DNA of 64,000 nt from Paraescarpia echinospica. Taxonomy: Eukaryota; Annelida; Polychaeta; Sabellida; Siboglinidae. The notes under the pieces were generated by a model. The model worked only from the letters and a program-made list of their open reading frames with translations, ran no database searches and had not been told where the DNA came from. Position numbers and translations under genes: made by a program. Shown here one piece after another: positions 59,806-64,000 of the stretch (within the stretch, counting starts at the first letter, position 1; each line of letters begins with the position of its first letter). The stretch is taken from assembly GCA_020002185.1 (NCBI GenBank), contig CM034532.1, positions 52,657,944 to 52,721,943 on the forward strand, read 5' to 3'.

Positions 59806-60110
59806 CTGACACCGAGGAGGTGACTATATTTACACATCATCAGAATAACTAACAATATCGATATTTATATGCCTCACATCCATCAAGAAATACAACTCGA
59901 TTGCTAGGTTCATTCCAAAATCATCAGTTGGTTGCTCGATCGTCACGCGGTATTTCAATACATCAGCGAATTCGAGGCACGAGTATAAGAGGAGCGACTG
60001 TCTTTTAAAATGAATTAGTAAAGCCTTGTTGGTGTTTCTACAAATGCTTAACAGTTAAAGTCAGAAACGGCCAACATATCAGTGTTAAGTAAACAATAGG
60101 AACTTAATGT

Positions 60111-60329
60111 TTAAAGTTTAGCGTGTACTCGACGGCGAAGACACAGAACTAGTAACACAATGACAACAATAGTAAGAGCCAACAAAGGGTTGAGCAATAT
60201 TTGAATGAAAGCGACTTCATTCTTGCTATCCACGATGATACATAGTACATAACAGTGTGTTTGCTTGGATTCATTAATGAAGGTATTATGGAAGGATAAA
60301 GCAGCGGAGTGGAGATGCGAACATCTGCA
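60111..60329 (-). CDS. Transmembrane exon, copy B, open with its own stop
   Basis: After a TCCTAG acceptor-like site at 60330, 72 codons are open to TAA at 60111-60113. A polar and Cys-containing part (HNTFINESKQTHCYV) is followed by the membrane span LLALTIVVIVLLVLCLRRR and a short tail ending VHAKL. Copy A ends VHVKL-stop in the same frame if not spliced. The donor AG|GTATGT of copy A is AG|TTCTGT here, so splicing to microexons looks lost, and this copy would end the protein after the membrane span. Frame choice rests on synonymous differences from copy A (ACT-ATT/ATC, GTC/GTT, TTG/CTG). An alternative frame is open too but is not conserved. Confidence 0.5.
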   Translation of the reverse strand, partial: CRCSHLHSAALSFHNTFINESKQTHCYVLCIIVDSKNEVAFIQILLNPLLALTIVVIVLLVLCLRRRVHAKL

Positions 60330-60469
60330 CTAGGACACATATAAACTGTCGTGGTGTTTTAACGAAACGAAACGGTGGGTGTGACGACCATGGTTTGACG
60401 CCAACAATATCAAGTTTGAAAGCCAACTGCACTACATTTTTCTTCTATTGCTGTTCCCATTAAACAGCT
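60330..60469. other. Upstream flank of the transmembrane exon
   Basis: A mixed-composition stretch; no further exon is identified before the RTE fragment. Confidence 0.4.
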
Positions 60470-60690
60470 TTTCAAATACTTGCACAATGTTTGGTCTCAA
60501 AAGTATCAAATAAATTGTTCCATTGTCCCAAGAAAACGGCCAACATTATCCCCAATGACGAACCCCTCAAAACTGTGAAGAAATTCTCATACATAGGCTT
60601 CGTTATGTCTAAAAACGTAACGCATGATAAAGAATTAAACACCCGACTATACAGAGCAGCAACATCGTTTGGAAAACTCTCACAATGAGA
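60470..60690 (+). pseudogene. RTE-like LINE C-terminal fragment
   Basis: It reads LKTVKKFSYIGFVMSKNVTH then ELNTRLYRAATSFGKLSQ, the region after the palm domain in RTE-type polymerases. Only this piece remains. Confidence 0.7.
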
Positions 60691-61288
60691 TTGATCCAAC
60701 AAGAGCTAAAAAGTAATATTTCACACCAATAGTCAGGTTCCCTGTATAATGTTGTTCAGTTTTTGTGGAGATTTTCAAACCTATACATTTTTGGAAACTA
60801 CATAGAACAACCAATCATAAATCAGATGTTGTCATTTTCCTAGATGTCAATATGGCGGAAATCTTGGATTTATTTAATGGCGACCTCAAAATGAGGACTT
60901 CCCAATATATCAGCTTCTAGATGACCTAGAGTTTTGATTCTGTAGGCTAAGCCTACATTTTCAGGGGCAAGAAATCCAATGGTGCTGATTAGAAGAAGGG
61001 ACAGAGGATTAAAGTCATAGTTTATGGCAGCCATCTTGAATTTTGAAGTGCAGAGAATGGAATTACGCGTTTAAAAATCTATCGGCTTATCTAGACGACC
61101 TAAGATTTTGATTGCATAATACTAGCTAAATCCACATTTTCAGCACCAGTTGATCAAACGAAAATGCTTACAGTGTGCTATATAATCAGGAACTATGCAT
61201 CTTAGTATTATGTTGGCTTATTAAGATTAACATTAATAGTTATTTCCTTAATGGTTCCATTTGGTTGATTTGCAGGTAATCGAGCACC
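60691..61288. repeat. Two diverged copies of an approximately 180-bp repeat
   Basis: ATGGCGGAAATCTTGGATTT...CCTACATTTTCAG (60850-60964) recurs as ATGGCAGCCATCTTGAATTT...TCCACATTTTCAG (61024-61143). No gene. TTTGCAG just before 61275 could be an acceptor for the following pseudogene. Confidence 0.55.
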
Positions 61289-63950
61289 ATGAGCAAGGTA
61301 TCACAGCTTAGTCAACTGCGGGAAGAGGCAGCTGCCCAGTAAACAACAAACTGGAAGCAGTGCATACTCTGCCTGTCTGATGATCCCAAGAAGGACCCAT
61401 GGTCTTACAGCCAAGACTAGATAGATTCCCAAATTTGCTGAGAGCAGTGCAAGATAGGGCAAGTCTGCTCTGTGGAAATTCTACGACGGCATAAAGACAG
61501 CACTCAAGAAACATTATGTCAATAGAATGCAAACTGGCATCGCAGCTGCTACGCTAGTGCAACTAACACTACACTGATACAGCGTGCATTTTCAACTAGA
61601 ACATACACTGCCAAAAAACGTGGACAGAAAAGAGGAAGCACTGAAATGGATCCACAACCATCAACCTCTGGTCATTCTTTACCTACTCTGGTCGTTCGTC
61701 ATCTACTGTGCCGTTGCATAAAGACCAGTGTTTCTTCTGTCAAGAGGACAATGACCAGCAGTTGTACGAAGTCAGGTATTTAAATGCTGGCAAAGCACTC
61801 AGGGCTGCTGGGGATAAGTCACAAAATCTAATATTCCAAACACGACTGAACACAAGTATCTTCCCAGATGACGCGCATGCAATAGACGTTAGATATCACA
61901 AAGCATATTGGACAGAGCACGCATTCCATGTACTAGACAGAGAAGGAACTAGCAGGGGTCCACATGACAAAGATAACTCACAGCAAATGGCATGCCTGGT
62001 GGACCTAATCATCAACCTTATTGATGTGCAGACCAAAAACAAAGCCTACCTCCCTATGGAAGATATTGAGACCATGTATGTCAAAATGCTTGGTAAAGAA
62101 GGTTTTGAAAACCATTCACCAGCATTCAGCAGACAGTGGCTAAAAGACAATATACTTGCTGAGCTGCCAAGTGTGAAGTCGGTACTACAGAAGGACCGAA
62201 AGAAACCAACACTCTTATACTCACCAGATGCATGTGAAGAAGAGGTGGTTCATTCTGCTATCACAAGTGATGTCAATGACATGGATAACACAAAAGCCAT
62301 ATGTAATGCAGCACAGATAATACGTTGCAGCCTTCAAGGACAAGCCAGCAAATACCATACCAGTGTCGAGCAACATCAGTGATGTCCACGCCGAACTGTA
62401 CACTGTGATCCGCTGGATCATGGTAGGGCCTGTGGATGGGCTGGAAACAGAAACAAGAACCAACCTGTCAACAACAGAATGGCTCTGAATGTGAGCGAAA
62501 ACATCATGTATGGGTTTAAATCTAGCAGACAAGTGAAATACAAACTAAAGCTAAATTCAGGGAGCAACACTTGACAGAAAACCATCAAGTCCTAGGTCTG
62601 GCCCTGACTGTCCATCATGATACAAGGAACAAAATGTTGATGGGTCTTCTCAATACATAAGGCTACCGTGTCTCATACAACCGTACCATCTATATAGAAA
62701 CTGCCCTTGCAAATGCTGTTGTGGAAAACATCAAGCAGTTTCAAGGCCTCTAGATATCCCCATTCCTGAAGAAAGGAAGCTTTGTATTCTTTGCTGCAGA
62801 CAACACAGATTTTGCTGAGGACACTGCCGATGGCAATGGAACCACTCATGGAACAATCATTGCTGTATACCAGAAAGTAGATGTTCCCGGCAAACCAGTT
62901 GCACCTCCGCTGACCATTGGTGATGCACATAATCTCTCAGTCACTCCATACCATGTAGATGTTATGCACTGTGACTAGCCAAAACCAAAACAAACTACTA
63001 GGACATAGGCGTTTGCAGACAAGAAAGGCGTATCCACAACATACCAGCTGATACAACTGGGATGGGTATTTGCCTCTGCTGTATCCATGACGAAAGAAGG
63101 GGAAACGTCCTCAAGTGTGCACACTACAAACGTTCTCTCCATGCCCACATCTATTTATATGTAGCACTCTTTGAAATGACACTTCAAGGACAACACCCGC
63201 AGCTGAAAGATGTTTGCTGGGAAGCCACATAGAGAGAGAGAGAGAGAGAGAGTAGAAACAGACTGTTTCAATGGAAACAAATCCAGGAAGGATGCATCCG
63301 TGAAGCTAATGCCGCACTGGTGAAGGCCTTCAGTGAGTGGAAAGAGCAGAGGTAAAAAAATGCCAAGTTCCGATCCACGATGAACTACCTGCACTGAGAC
63401 AATCCTCTTTTTGTGCCAGCATCTAGAAATGCTGACTTGGAGCTTCATCTCCAAGCTGGAGAAGCATTTAGCAAGCTGTTCTTTGCTATGGACCGGATCA
63501 AGTATAAGAGACTCTGGCCCCGATATATCGCAGACATGTATGACCTGCGAACCAATCATCCTGAGACCAGGCGAGAACTAGAAGCAGCAACTTGTTAGTC
63601 ACCAAGAGTGGCATTACATTTGTATCCATCGGTTCCGACCATGCATGCGAACACCTAAACAAAAGTGATGACGGTTCGCTCTGGATTGGTTGGTATTTCT
63701 AATAATGCCAATGCTCGACAGAGATTCTTCCTGCCTGTCAATAGAGTTCAAGTTTCAGTTTAACATTGGAACTGGCCAAGGCTCAGAGCATCATGATCTT
63801 AGGCCTAGTCAGATCAAGAGAGATCACGACACAATTGACAAAATCAAGGCTGCCATACTGGGTCGTGGCAACCCACTGCCTGCTGAAGGTGACACGCTGT
63901 ACCACATGATCACACGCCTACATTCAAGGTGAGTATATATCTCAGATCGT
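61289..63950 (+). pseudogene. Pseudogene of a large multicopy invertebrate protein family
   Basis: It starts MSKVSQLSQLREEAAAQ and meets a stop at once. A Cys-pair region follows (CILCLSDD), then the longest open part at 61708-62382 with QCFFCQEDNDQQLYEVRYLN, an HKAYW motif, and AYLPMEDIETMYVKMLGKE. Later pieces in changing frames include ENHQVLGLALTVHHDTRNKM, FFAADNTDFAEDTADGNGT and LFFAMDRIKYKRLWPRYIAD. Stops and frameshifts recur, and a segment near 62985-63100 seems to be missing. I recall similar multicopy proteins of unknown function in molluscs, lancelets and cnidarians; mobile origin is possible. It is not functional as read. Confidence 0.65.
63231..63253. repeat. AG microsatellite
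   Basis: Eleven AG units inside the pseudogene, breaking its frame. Confidence 0.9.
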
Positions 63951-64000
63951 GGAAATTGATGTCACTTGGCACCAGTGAAGAAAGAGAACAACAAAATGTT

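Noticed and set aside
60149..60340. Alternative 63-codon minus-strand frame over the transmembrane exon
   Set aside because: It is open in copy B only. Differences between copies A and B are mostly silent in the other frame, which also gives the clearer membrane span.

Overview
This is AT-rich metazoan DNA, probably from a marine or freshwater invertebrate. The evidence is GT-AG introns with very small exons, long microsatellites, and a dense mixture of non-LTR retrotransposons (CR1-like with an esterase ORF1, RTE-like, jockey-like), a Ty3-type LTR element and small inverted-repeat elements. A mollusc would fit, but nothing in the window fixes the species. There are no bacterial-style genes or operons.

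The main host feature is a minus-strand array of tiny exons running from about 60.3 kb down to 1.3 kb. I count 27 intact ones: 23 of 24 nt, one of 30 nt and three of 27 nt. Each has a TTTCAG-type acceptor and a G|GTAAT-type donor, a length divisible by three, and an open phase-1 reading frame. About a dozen more are visibly broken. The 24-nt exons encode charged octapeptides in recurring classes: EARRxAEE, ETKRVKEE, VVALRAEL and ARxLDEDR. Two related exons encode a transmembrane segment (34.8 kb and 60.1-60.3 kb) just upstream, in the transcription sense, of microexon runs. The likely product is one or more membrane proteins carrying a long, highly charged helical tail or stalk built from symmetric microexons, so any exon could be skipped without changing frame. 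I do not recognise the family. The architecture recalls the micro-exon genes of schistosomes.

The locus has grown by duplication at several scales. Modules of about 6.2 kb recur (1.3-4.7 kb against 7.7-11.7 kb). A large segmental duplication relates 31.9-34.9 kb to 51.4-60.3 kb, and the second copy has four more microexons. Mobile elements have then broken it up.

Region by region: 0-1 kb, deleted Ty3 element; 1.3-4.7 kb, microexon module; 4.9-7.2 kb, Penelope-like scrap and truncated CR1-like LINE; 7.2-10.6 kb, second module; 11-23 kb, few exons, LINE scraps, a solo LTR, two tandem-repeat arrays and small inverted-repeat elements; 23.8-34.9 kb, the densest microexon run with a foldback element and second solo LTR; 35-42 kb, the 27-nt exons, two degenerate LINEs and a TIR transposon; 42.1-47.1 kb, near full-length CR1-like LINE; 48.8-51.4 kb, tandemly duplicated LINE fragment; 52-60.3 kb, microexons, nested LINEs and the second transmembrane exon; 61.3-64 kb, plus-strand pseudogene of a multicopy invertebrate family.

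All translations and comparisons were made by eye. Identities are approximate, and expression is unknown.
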